A stretch of 64,000 nucleotides of DNA from Semisulcospira habei. Lineage: Eukaryota > Mollusca > Gastropoda > Semisulcospiridae. The notes below the pieces were generated by a model. The model was not told the DNA's origin and searched no databases. It worked only from the letters and a program-made list of their open reading frames with translations. Within the stretch, counting starts at the first letter, position 1, and every line of letters begins with the position of its first letter. This document shows, piece by piece, positions 54,386 to 64,000 of this stretch. The stretch is taken from contig BTPG01000005.1 of the NCBI GenBank assembly GCA_036245525.1, positions 206,634,291-206,698,290 of the forward strand, in the 5' to 3' direction. The translations under genes and the position numbers were made by a program.

Positions 54386-55908
54386 TGTGGTTGCTGACAA
54401 GGGTGTGTGCCAGGTGGTAAGGTGTGAGATGCGCGAAGTGAACTGATGTCACGTTTTTTTAAAATTCAGGCTAAATGAACCGATAGATTCGATGACGGAA
54501 CACAATGTGACACCTAATTTTGAAACTGAATCTCGAAACAATATTTCTAAACAATTATTTGCAGAGATCGTGGATTTAATACGTACACTACATTCGTATC
54601 AGAAATCCACATTTATATGCCCACACAGTTTCATATAGTATGTGCAACGTACTCTACTTCTTCTAGTCTACTCTATGCTTTAAACAGTAATAACGTCCTC
54701 AACTTTAGGATGCAAACAAGGCCGATCCAAAATAATGACAATCAAACAGAGCCCTTTGATTCTCAGCAGCCTCTACAACATGCATGAGCTTATGAAAATC
54801 TATGCCTCTTGTAGATGGAAGGCCATGGATAAAAGCAAATAATTCCGCAGTGGCTTACTCATCCAGGGAATCTACAAAGGTGTAAAGTAGGCCTGCAAAA
54901 TGCACAGATTCCCATCAGCCGATTCAATCTCTGGGGCTTCATCATGATCTATGTCAAGTGCAGTTGTAAAGGTCCGACTAAGACACTGTTTCCAGGCAAT
55001 ATGAGGAGGGGACAGAAAAGAAAGGGGAAGCGTTGTATCGGTAACGGTCGACTGCACAAGATAAACATTGGGCTATGGGCACCAGCTTAATGAGTTTTCT
55101 GACCTCAGCCCGGGGAGGGGGTATCGGATTTCACTGAAATTTCAGACATTCCAGTGGCCCCCTTGCACACACACTCATGGAACACCGCGGGCTGTAACAC
55201 AGGCTGAACGGATCGGCGCGATAAAGAAAAATTTGGTTCTGAAGGTTACGTAGAATTGTGAAACAGAATTACGTAGTTGGACTCAGAATTGCGTAGTTAC
55301 GTAGTTGGTTAAAAAATGCGTAGTTTTCTATGGCCAAAACGTAGTGTAGGCAGGTCTGCTGCTGTAGGGAGTTCGGGCTAAATGGGTTAAAAATAAGAAA
55401 AGTAACAGCAGACTATGTCTCCCATCTTTATTTCAACTCTTTACTAAAACTACACTGAAATGTTCATTGTCCAACAGAATGAAGCAATAACCATAAACAG
55501 ATGTATGCGCACAGCGTGAAATGTACACAGGGACGGCAAAAATGAACAAATGATGTGGAGCACACACATCACTTTCACTCCTGGCGCCAAATGCAGCAGA
55601 TAAATGGACCATGACTGACGACGGCTGCAGGGAAGTGGTTCACTAGCGCAACACCTTGTAGGCACCAAGCTAATCAAGCAGTGCCCTTCAGATGAGCTGT
55701 CATGGTCATCCCACCAGTGTCATCTATGGGGTGCTTAGCAGGCAAAAATGTTAATAGTTGGCTCTGGAAGTGAAAGGGACATATCTGGTTAATATTCTCA
55801 TGACGCGTACATGCTTCACAACATCAAAACAAGAAAAGGCAATTTTCTTCCACTCTTAAAAACTGCAAATTGTGTGGAAAAAAAAAAGAAAAGCTGCATT
55901 CTGACATC

Positions 55909-56098
55909 TTAACCCCACTGCCGCATTTCCAAACTTACGACTATGTCCCAGTTGTAGGAGATGGGACAGATCATGATAATTCAAGGGTAGTGCCATATGA
56001 GATTGGCGCCTTCAGGCGCCAAGCTCATTTGGCACTATCCTTGAATTATCATGGTCAATCCATCTCCAGCTGCAGGGTTTTGGGGATAAATGGGTTAC
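55909..56098. repeat. F1 hairpin element
   Basis: TTAACCCCACTGCC on the left and GGGGATAAATGGGTTAC on the right. The stem 55972-56053 has a TTCA loop. Confidence 0.8.
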
Positions 56099-56127
56099 CT
56101 TCTTGTGCACTCAGCAACCCCGGGTTA

Positions 56128-56233
56128 GTTGCATGAGTGAACTTAGGCCTGCGCCAGCCGCTAAGTAAGGTGTTCCACTTTAGCAGAGCGCCCTACTTAG
56201 TGGCTGCTGCAGGACTAAGCTCACTCATGCAAC
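56128..56233. repeat. Separate inverted repeat family
   Basis: GTTGCATGAGTGAACTTAGG pairs with its near-complement ending CTCACTCATGCAAC, around a 25-nt centre. The arms contain CTTAG words like the 40362-41290 MITE. Confidence 0.75.
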
Positions 56234-56579
56234 TGGTCCCACAACTGTAAAACAGTGCCAGTGGCTGCGTGCATGTGGGTGGTAATCAAGGCATGTTTTG
56301 CGTAAAGCACTGAGACCAAGCGTATTTCCTCTTCTTTAAAAAGCTACCATTTTAAGAGACCTTCAATGCCTTCTCAAAGCTGAATAAAACACAAGCCAAC
56401 AAACGAGAACAAAAAAGAATCTCATGCCCAGCACTTTGTCTGCGCCCCAGATCAGTGCATGAGTAAGGCTGTATACAAATCTACATTGGCACACTACCCT
56501 TTTCAATGACTAGCTACCAAAGTTCAACCCTTCGGCTGTTGGGAGTCCTTGTTGTTGAGGTGATCCCATCAGTAATGAC

Positions 56580-56663
56580 TTAAACTCTTTGGGTGTCTGT
56601 AGCGGTTTCAGTCATGCAAAAATCATCGTGACTAAAACCCGCTACCGACACCCAAAGGGTTAA
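56580..56663. repeat. F3 hairpin element nested in a related hairpin
   Basis: TTAAACTCTTTGGGTGTCTG and CGACACCCAAAGGGTTAA. Outside it, ACCCTTCGGCTGTTGGGAG and GGAATTGCCAAAGGGTTAA are the split halves of another F3-like element. Confidence 0.78.
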
Positions 56664-57027
56664 CAAAAGGTGCTACCACAGGAATTGCCAAAGGGTTAAA
56701 AAGAATAACAATAAAACTGTTGTTCAAGCCACATACACACGCACACAAAGAAACATACAAGCAAGCACACAGGCTATCAGCTCACAGCCCAAAAGGTGAT
56801 GATTTCACCTATGACACTTGACCTCCCAAAATAGATTTTCATATGTGCACAAAAACAGTAAATGATAGACTTTGGAAACCAGACAAGATCAAATAATAAA
56901 CAAAAGCTGATAATGTACTTAAACCAAATGGTATATTCATTTGCACAGGTGTAAGCTGTACACAACAGAAAATACAAGCCAAGAGTTGATTAAATGAAAC
57001 ACTGTACAGAAACTTAATCGTCAATCT

Positions 57028-57099
57028 GGTTGTTGGTAGTGCTTTTTGTCAAGGTGATTCTGGCAGGAATCGCCTTGACTAAAAGCACCACCAGCAACC
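57028..57099. repeat. F3-like hairpin
   Basis: GGTTGTTGGTAGTGCTTTTT pairs with its complement around TGGCA. The outer AAGGATTAA is at 57100-57108. Confidence 0.8.
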
Positions 57100-57421
57100 A
57101 AAGGATTAAAACTCGACATTCCCCTCACAAATTACATTTCTATTCTTTGAACTTGGAAACCGTGTTCACCTAAATCCTAGAGATGTCTGATCCCGCTATC
57201 GGCAACAAAGCAAAAACAAAACCGAAACCCCAATGTAAGCAAAGCTGACCTTGGTGTCCTAGCATAAAACACACTCGGACCACATTTGATTCGACACTGC
57301 CTATCAAGTACTTTGTTGAGACGCATAATACACTTTCTTCCGACTTCATATGCTCACACTGGTTGTCTCCCTTGATTTGCTACTGTTCTGTGGTGGCGAA
57401 TCAAACGAGAACCAGTGTAAC

Positions 57422-57665
57422 TTAACCCTTCCCTGCCACAGTATGTACATTGCTGTTTCTGAAATCTTTGTTCGTTCAAAAGTCAAAACCGCCCAAAAGC
57501 ATGGATATCCATTGGTCTCCGCAAGAGGCATAGATCCTCGTGAGCCCCCCTCCCCCCCGCAGTTGCGGGGGCTCACGAGGATCTACGTCTCTTGTGGGCT
57601 CACGAGGATCTATGCCCCTTGCTGTTGGATTGTGTTCACTTTTTTCTCAGCAGTGAAGGGGTTAA
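57422..57665. repeat. F4 hairpin element with duplicated right arm
   Basis: TTAACCCTTCCCTGCC and GTGAAGGGGTTAA. The left arm CAAGAGGCATAGATCCTCGT is followed by two copies of the complementary arm (57571-57594, 57597-57621). Confidence 0.82.
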
Positions 57666-57772
57666 AATTACCACCAGAACATGGACATGAAAGTTTGATC
57701 AGTTGATACGCCTCAGTCAGATCAGTTTTATACGCCTCAGTCAGTCCTTTCCAAGATTGTCCTATCTGTTCT

Positions 57773-57972
57773 TAACCCATTCAGTCTTGATGCACTACAG
57801 CAGGAGATAGGTCGACCATGATAATTCAAGGGTAGTGTCAGATTAGCTTGGCGCCGATAGGCGCCAAGCTAATCTGGCACTGCCCTTGAATTATCACGGT
57901 CGATCCATCTCCTGCAACTGGTGCAACGCCTCCAAAATTTGGGAAATACGGCCATCGGGTTGAGTGAGTTAA
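57773..57972. repeat. F1 hairpin element with TTAA ends
   Basis: TTAACCCATTCAGTCTTG and CGGGTTGAGTGAGTTAA. The stem 57801-57916 is nearly perfect with a GATA loop. Confidence 0.86.
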
Positions 57973-58721
57973 AGTAGTTTAAAAGCACTCCCCAGCAAGC
58001 AAAATATCCTCAGTCCAACGTCAGCCATAGTTGGCCCATGAACAGCTGTGCACAGGCTATGGCCGATGGCAGTCCAAGGACGTTTTGCGCACTGGGTTGG
58101 TATAAAACATGCTCACTTGATTCCTAATGTTCTAGTGCTGTTTGTTCAAAGTGTACGATTTTCACAGGGGACAGATCCAGGCATATAAACAAAACCCTAA
58201 CAATCATACACGCTTACAAAACTCACACATGCACAATGCATCATAATTTATGTGTGAAATGATCACATATCTGGGATGCAGGATGGTATAGCTTGCGGTG
58301 AAATCCAGCTCAGGGAAATGTTTATACAATATCCTGTTGAGATAACACCAGAGGAAGTTAAACTAATCAGTGTTACCAGTACTTGTGATAGATAATGTGT
58401 GCACTACATGTACATGTATACAAACCAATCGATTGTTCAAGGAGGTAAATGCAGACTACAGTTTACTGCAAAACGAGACAACTGGATTGCTAAGCAAATG
58501 AAAGTGATTTTTTACTCCCACAAAACAACACAGATAAGACTCTACACAGGTGCCCTAGAAATGCAACTGCAATCAGTGTGTTCATGATAAAGTACTAGGG
58601 TCAGCTGTCGGAAGCCAAGACTCTCCTTAGACATCAGTTAGGAAGCAAGAGGTCGTCACATAAGGTCGCAGTGTTCTCACTTCTGCTGGTCTGTCTTCTG
58701 GGAAATAGGTCCCTTTGCACA

Positions 58722-58919
58722 TTAACCCTTTTAGCCTCAAGGTCCCATTTCTCCAAATTTGGAGGTGTTGCCTAACGAGTATGTAACAGTTGTAGGAGAT
58801 GGATTGATTATGATAATTCAAGGGTGGCGCCTGAAGGCGCCAATCTCATCTGGCACTAGCCTTGAATTATCATGATCAATCCATCTCCTGTTGCAGGGTC
58901 CCGAGGCTAAAAGGGTTAA
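58722..58919. repeat. F1 hairpin element with TTAA ends
   Basis: TTAACCCTTTTAGCCTC and GAGGCTAAAAGGGTTAA. The left stem arm is shortened to GGGTGGCGCC. Confidence 0.83.
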
Positions 58920-59069
58920 CATACTGACCCTGAACATCTACATATCTAAATTTGGGAGTTATCACCTGAAGGCTATGTTGCAGTTCAAGTGACAAACGTA
59001 CCACATTAGTTCAAGGGTGGTTCCATAACAGCTTGCATGGTGCCTCCAGGCATGGTTGACCTACATCTT

Positions 59070-60287
59070 GCACTATGAGAGCTGCAGGGGTTAACAAAAG
59101 GATCACAATGCTCTAAAGTACAACATACTGAGTCTTAGTCTTACGCGTATCAAGAAATCAACAAGATGTATAAAACATAGGTAATTAAGCCTGCGGATGA
59201 AACAGCTCATAAATTCATGATACACTCAACACCTAAAGGTTTTCATGACGTCTTGTAGATAACACTGCTTAAATTTGGCTGTCAATGCTGCCTGACAAAG
59301 GTACAATGCCAAATAGATAGTACGACAAGTTTGACCCATTCACTGCACAACAAACCTCTCTCCCTCCACCCTTGTGATACATTTAAAATGTGCCATTCTG
59401 TAAGTTGAAGATGTTACACATACTTTGTAATGCAGTCATATTTTTTGTGGACCATTGATCTTCCAACTGCAACACGCTCCACCAATACGAAATCTTCCTA
59501 CCAAAAACACAGACCCTCGTAAGGCCTTCAGAGCTCACATTAATGATCTATTCTTGCTACCTCCACTATGTCAGTGTTCCTCAAAAGGAGTGAGGTGACA
59601 TGGCATTCAATCTGTGATTGTCTAAAGAAATGTGGTGTGCAATAGAAATCTGCAGTACTATCATACATGAAATAACATACACTGGTTATCATAATATGCC
59701 ATGCATACGCACAAAGAGACCTTATTGCAATCACAGTTAAGTTTTCCGCCAACATGGTTTGTTGCCGAGTACAATATAACACAGACATGTGGTTAGTGGG
59801 AGACAATGTGTGATGGTGTGTAATTTTGGACCTTACAGATGGAAGCTGTAAGGTGCAAAGTGACAGACCATCACACAAATGTGATACGTTTTGAAGGACA
59901 TAAAGCCTTCTTGCTCCAGCTCACAACGATACAAGTCACTCATATCTGCACAAGGTGCTGCATTTCACACAAAACACTCATAAAAGCACAGAGAAAATGG
60001 CCTAACATTTCAAAAACATAAAACAGATAATTCAAATTCATGTTAAAATAGTCTATTTTACTCAGTAATCCATCAAAACCTGTCCATGAATTTGCCTCTG
60101 TTTAGCAACCACCTGTCCTAGCAGGCAACTGGTTCCTGGTCCCTTTGAGTCTGCTGCAGACATAGCCATCATGTGGCTATATAAAAGGACTCTGATTTGG
60201 ATACTCACAACCAAGATAGCAAATAAGTAATGGTCATACTGCTTATTTTTCTGGCTGAAAGGTTAAAATAATTATCCCTAACCCTTT
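59070..60287. other. Intergenic or RNF11 3' flank, nothing recognised
   Basis: AT-rich with only short ORFs. The worn hairpin relic just before it (58990-59060) is the last nameable element until 60288. Confidence 0.5.
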
Positions 60288-60486
60288 TCATCCTGAAACA
60301 CTATTGCTTGAAATAAATTTGACTCTATTGTGCAAGGGTGGTGCCAGAATAGTTTGGCGCCTGAGGTGCCAAGCTATTCTGGCACCACCCTTGAACTAAA
60401 ATGGTTGATCTATCTCTAATGTATCCTTCATAGCACAATAAGCAAATAATTTTTTTTAAAACCAGCCTCAGGGTGTAATGGGTTAA
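60288..60486. repeat. F5 hairpin element
   Basis: CTAACCCTTTTCATCCTGAA and CAGGGTGTAATGGGTTAA. The stem 60333-60393 has a TGA loop. Confidence 0.82.
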
Positions 60487-60853
60487 AGGACGATTACACG
60501 AGTTGTGACTCTACACAGGTCTAATGTAGCAGAACTGAACACATCACCACTTATGATCAGCTTCAAAGTCAGCCCAAATCTGGACAAAATACTGGTGTGA
60601 CCTATGTTGGCATCAGGATCAAAATCCATCAATGTTACAGTTCTAGCAATAAGCAAGGCAGTGAACAGATGGCAAAGGATTTAGCTTTTACCTAAATGTG
60701 CATGCAGCTACTTGTAATGTTCATATCATCAGTGGCTACACGCACATGGGGGTTAATTAGACAGCTGGTGTAGATTCACTCTTTCAGCCCCAGGCACAAT
60801 ATCACAAGAAAGATCCACGTTGATAGTTTATTTGTAGTAATGCAAAACCTGTT

Positions 60854-61069
60854 TTAACCATTCTAGCCCCAAGGTCTCATTTCTCAAATTTTGGAGGGGT
60901 TGCTTAACAACTATGTACCAGTTCCAGCGGAACAACTGACCATAATAATTCAAGGGTAGTGCCAGATTAGCTTGGCGCCTGAAGGCCACCAAGCTAATCT
61001 GGCACTACCCTTGAATTATCATGGTCGATCCAGCTCCTGCTGCAGGGACTCGGGGGCCAAATGGGTTAA
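60854..61069. repeat. F1 hairpin element with TTAA ends
   Basis: TTAACCATTCTAGCCCC and GGGGGCCAAATGGGTTAA. The stem at about 60940-61023 is interrupted at the centre (GAAGGCCACC). Confidence 0.82.
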
Positions 61070-61168
61070 ACACCCACCCTAGTCATCAAAGAAAATCATT
61101 TAGACGGCTGTAGCCGCCTCAATGTTGGTCTTCAATGACATATTAATTTCCTTGAAAGAGCATCTGTC

Positions 61169-61394
61169 TTAACCTATCATACTGATACTAAAAGCTTCAA
61201 ATGTGTACACTGCCATATATATGCCAGCTACATTATAGTACTGACAGATAAGAACATAGACCAATGGCTCAAGTTCAAGGGTGGTGCCAGAACAGCTTGG
61301 CGCCTACAGGCGCCAAGCTATTCTGGCACCACCCTTGAACTATTTTAGCCAAACTTATTTCACACGCTGGTGTGTTCCGAATGATAAGGGTTAA
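61169..61394. repeat. F5 hairpin element with TTAA ends
   Basis: TTAACCTATCATACTGATAC and TTCCGAATGATAAGGGTTAA. The stem 61272-61341 has a TACA loop and one mismatch. Confidence 0.85.
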
Positions 61395-61549
61395 ATTGTA
61401 AGAACACTTATTCCCTGCCAAAATCTAGTTGCTCAAAACAGGTTCTACTGTATCTGATGATCTTCCTAGCACCAAGTTTATCACTCAGACACTACCCTTG
61501 AACTATCACGGTTGATCCTGAAACAAGAAAGGCAAAAAAAACCTTTTGG

Positions 61550-62130
61550 CTCAAGTGCATGACCCATGCACATGTGTGTGACCTTTGTGACAATAGGTAT
61601 AAAGGGCTGGCTTCAGCACCAGCGAAACCCATGTTTTGTTTTCAAAATTTAAGCGTTTTTCACACACATCAAACCCCCGTGACCCTTGACCTTTTGTGAT
61701 GAGTCAACTAAATTAGTATGCATAGAAATGTCTTGCCATCAGCAAACTTCACACCAAATTTGATTGAAACGTTTGCATAAACTTTGATAAAAACTACAGT
61801 TCTAACAAAAAAAATGGCATTTTCACACATTTAACGACCTCTTGTGACGCTTGACCTTTTCAAGGGGTCATCCAAATAGTATGCATAAATAGGTCCTACA
61901 ATCAGGTATCTCTGTACCAAGTTTGGGTTTAAAGTTGAAATGACTATTTTTCACCTCTTTCCTCATCCCCTGTGAGCTTGACTTTCGAGAGAGGTCACTC
62001 AAATTGGTATGTTTAGAAAGGTCGTGCCACAAAGTATCCTTCGGCCAGGTTTGAAGACTGTAGCGAGAAAATGCCAACATTAAAGTTTACCACGGACGAC
62101 GGCGGACGGACAACAGATGGTCGACCACTG
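61550..62130. repeat. GTGACC(T)TTGACC-type dispersed repeat
   Basis: Recurring blocks of CCCGTGACCCTTGACCTTTT, GGTCACTCAAATTGGTATG and TTGCCATCAGCAAAC, ending in GGACGACGGCGGACGGACAA. A shorter relative lies at 47950-48170. Confidence 0.7.
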
Positions 62131-62332
62131 GCCCAGAACATACTCACTTTTGCTTCGCACGCGAGCCCAAAATTGGTCCTAGGACTGAAAGAGTTAAATT
62201 TTTTGTGTATGAGCATTTCATGTCTTTGGAAATCACGTTGACATAAATACCCTTATAGCCAGGAGGATAACCCCCTTGTGAATACAGCCATTTGTACAGC
62301 AAACAGTACCTGTGGCTGCACTCACGAAGGGA

Positions 62333-62419
62333 TTAACCCTTTTGCTGTCAGCAGCGCTTCTTGTTGATTCCTGCAGGAATTGCCTTGACAAAGAGCCCTA
62401 CCGACAGCCAAAGGGTTAC
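62333..62419. repeat. F3-like hairpin element
   Basis: TTAACCCTTTTGCTGTCAGC and CCGACAGCCAAAGGGTTAC around TTGATTCCTGCAGGAATTGC. Confidence 0.8.
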
Positions 62420-62726
62420 AAGATTCTCACAAAGCAGTCCAAGCATAGCACCCACAAGAAATAATGCCCCTCTAAATCTCCTACAAGTCTGGGCGGAGCC
62501 TGTTCGCACTCCATCAGAAGTCAAGCTTCTGGTGACAAAACAGACAGATCTGTAACAGAAACCACCACACATTCTATGCATCTGTGAAGACTGGCGGTCT
62601 GAACTGTCCTCACTCACGGCTATATGGGCAACAGTACCAAACTTGAAATGACTGTGAAAACAGTCCATGGGCTACTATGGATGAGTAACGCAATCTGCCA
62701 GTGTAAATGTTGCTGATAAATGCCAA

Positions 62727-62794
62727 CAAGAGGCATAGATCTTCATGAGCTCCTGCAGCATGCTGCAGGGGCTCATGACGATCTATGCCTCTTG
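62727..62794. repeat. F4 hairpin core
   Basis: CAAGAGGCATAGATCTTCAT pairs with its near-complement around TGCAGCATGCTGCA. Only two mismatches. It lies 120 bp past the RNF11 stop codon, probably in its 3' UTR. Confidence 0.82.
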
Positions 62795-62914
62795 CAAATG
62801 GAACAGGCTTGCTAAAGGACTGTTCTCAAAAAGCTGAATCAGTCTCCAGAACTGAAGACTGTCACCCACATAGGTTAAAATTACTCCACAGGGCTGAGAT
62901 GACCATGGCTGCTA

Positions 62915-63086
62915 TCAACTGGTCTCGTAGGTGGAGAGCAGCGCAGCGTCAACAGGTTCCATGCATGAAGGACACGTGAAGGACCTCATCAGCCAGTCGT
63001 CAATACAGTCCTTGTGGTACACATGCATGCAGGGCAGGAACCGCAGCATGTCGCCAAACAGGAATTCACACATACAAATGACACAC
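62915..63086 (-). CDS. RNF11: RNF11 last coding exon (RING-H2 E3 ligase)
   Basis: Encodes CVICMCEFLFGDMLRFLPCM followed by HVYHKDCIDDWLMRSFTCPS and CMEPVDAALLSTYETS, then TGA at 62915-62917. C-x2-C...C-x-H-x2-H-x2-C...C-x2-C is a complete RING-H2 finger. The DWLMRSFTCPSCMEPVDAALL context is specific to RNF11, a small ligase that regulates ubiquitination in NF-kB and endosomal signalling in vertebrates. Acceptor TCATGCAG/GTGTGTC at 63086/63087. The upstream exons are beyond the right edge of the window or unrecognised. Confidence 0.93.
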
Positions 63087-63560
63087 CTGCATGAAAGGAA
63101 AAAAACAGCAAAATCATCAAAGTTCAACACACTAAGCCCTAAGGTTCAAATTTCCGAGGTCTGAAACTTACAGAACTGTTAAGAGACAAATAAACCAAGT
63201 ACAGTTTGGTAACCCTAGGCGCCAAGCTATTCCACCCTTGACCTATCTGGTCAATCCATCTCATGTTGTGTATGAGGGCTGAATTTATTAACACTGAAAC
63301 AGATGACACTCATGTCTTCAGGCCATATGTGTATGTATCAATGTTCTACCATCCTGAGAACATGACATTTATAAAGCAGTATACAAAATATGAAAAGTTT
63401 GACTTCAATGAACACTAGCACAAGCGGCAAGGATATGAAAACGCACTTTTACTTAATTGGTAAACATGTTTGTAGTGGCACATTTGAAACATGTTTTTAT
63501 CATCTTTCTGGCCTTTGCACTAGTGCTTGCAAGAAAGTCAAGTGGTGTTAGAAAGACTGT

Positions 63561-63736
63561 TTAACCCATGAAGCCCTGAAAGACTATGACAGGATGTGGA
63601 TCGACCATGATATTTCAAGGTTGGTGTCATCAACCTTGAAATATCATGGTCAATCTGTCTCCACAACTGTGATATGTACCTCAAAGGATATCTACCCCCA
63701 AAATTGATAATTTCGTCTGCATGGCATCAGGAGTTA
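63561..63736. repeat. F2-like hairpin element with TTAA ends
   Basis: TTAACCCATGAAGCCCTG and GGCATCAGGAGTTAA. The stem 63603-63651 (GACCATGATATTTCAAGGTT) is perfect around GTGTCAT. A half-hairpin (GGCGCCAAGCTATTCC) also lies at 63218-63233, in the last RNF11 intron. Confidence 0.78.
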
Positions 63737-64000
63737 AGACCACTTTGCATGGAAGGTCTTGCAGACTGTTTGGGCCCCTCACCCCACTCCACGCAAAAAG
63801 AAGGCAATAATGATGAATGATTTTATAGGAAAATTGCATGCATAGCAGACCCATAAAGGAACTAAAGAAAGAAAGGACATTTATAAAGGCCTCACGGCCT
63901 ATTTTGTCCTCACGATACTACTACTAAAAGAATGGCCATTTCAGTTCAGGTTAACTCTTAAACTCTCAGAACTAAATTCTATAGAATGGAAGTCATTTAG

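Larger units (their letters stand above)
53441..55358. mobile_element. Third hAT element (1.9 kb) inside an F1 hairpin
   Basis: Inverted ends CAGACCTGCCTAC, close to the CAGACCTGTTTAC of the 2368-15366 hAT. The flanking CTGCTG duplication (53435-53440, 55359-55364) is again 6 bp. Subterminal GTAGTT-type words repeat at both ends (53480-53520, 55247-55350). The split F1 hairpin resumes with TAGGGAGTTCGGGCTAAATG. No transposase was recognised inside. Confidence 0.82.

Overview
This is animal nuclear DNA: genes are split by GT-AG introns, most of the sequence is transposon-derived, and no operons or bacterial signals are seen. The two host genes I can name are POLR1A (largest subunit of RNA polymerase I) and RNF11 (a RING-H2 E3 ligase). 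The repeat content suggests a mollusc or other lophotrochozoan: a transposon carrying a RAG1 N-terminal-like gene (a type first described in molluscs), DIRS-like retroelements, TTAA-flanked hairpin elements and SINE-like repeats. The species is an inference; the gene families are read directly from translated exons.

POLR1A runs on the minus strand from its start codon at 39098 to beyond the left edge. Eleven coding exons are present (38939-39098, 38433-38560, 25437-25662, 24062-24269, 22489-22768, 21479-21613, 19338-19475, 18034-18254, 17251-17386, 16394-16477, 2098-2236). They join in phase into about 618 residues, from the N-terminus to the catalytic [10 protein letters not shown] motif. 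Two introns are inflated by mobile DNA: intron 2 (25663-38432) and intron 10 (2237-16393).

Intron 10 holds a nest. A hAT transposon (2368-15366, 6-bp target duplication TTAACC) carries an intron-containing transposase gene whose exons still read in phase. A transposon with 0.5-kb inverted repeats and a RAG1-N-like ORF (3647-6332) has landed inside a transposase exon, and a 6-kb DIRS-like element (6593-12674) inside a transposase intron. Intron 2 holds a 5'-truncated LINE (25784-26394), two more DIRS-like elements (26423-28459 and 28538-36753, the latter with RNase H and recombinase relics and a second LINE inside) and a short hAT (36793-37576). All three long DIRS-like elements have an internal segment that is the reverse complement of the joined right and left ends, the hallmark of DIRS circle-mediated replication.

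From 40 to 48 kb lie a 2-kb fold-back element, a probable solo LTR inside an array of hairpin elements, and a broken gene coding for zinc finger, tyrosine-recombinase-like and SANT-like segments. From 49 kb to the end, the sequence is mostly short TTAA-flanked palindromic elements, a SINE-like copy, an inverted-repeat insertion with perfect 105-nt arms, a third hAT (53441-55358) and finally the last coding exon of RNF11 (62915-63086, minus).

About 45 short hairpin elements fall into at least five end types, called F1-F5 here. F1: ends CCCATTTAGCCCC. F2: ends CTCATTCTACCCC. F3: ends CCCTTTGCGTGTCGGTAGCG. F4: arm GCAAGAGGCATAGATCC. F5: ends CCCTTATCATTCGG or CCCTTTTCATCCTG. F1, F2 and F5 share nearly the same central stem (TTCAAGGGT..TGCCAGA.TAGCTTGGCGCC) despite unrelated ends.
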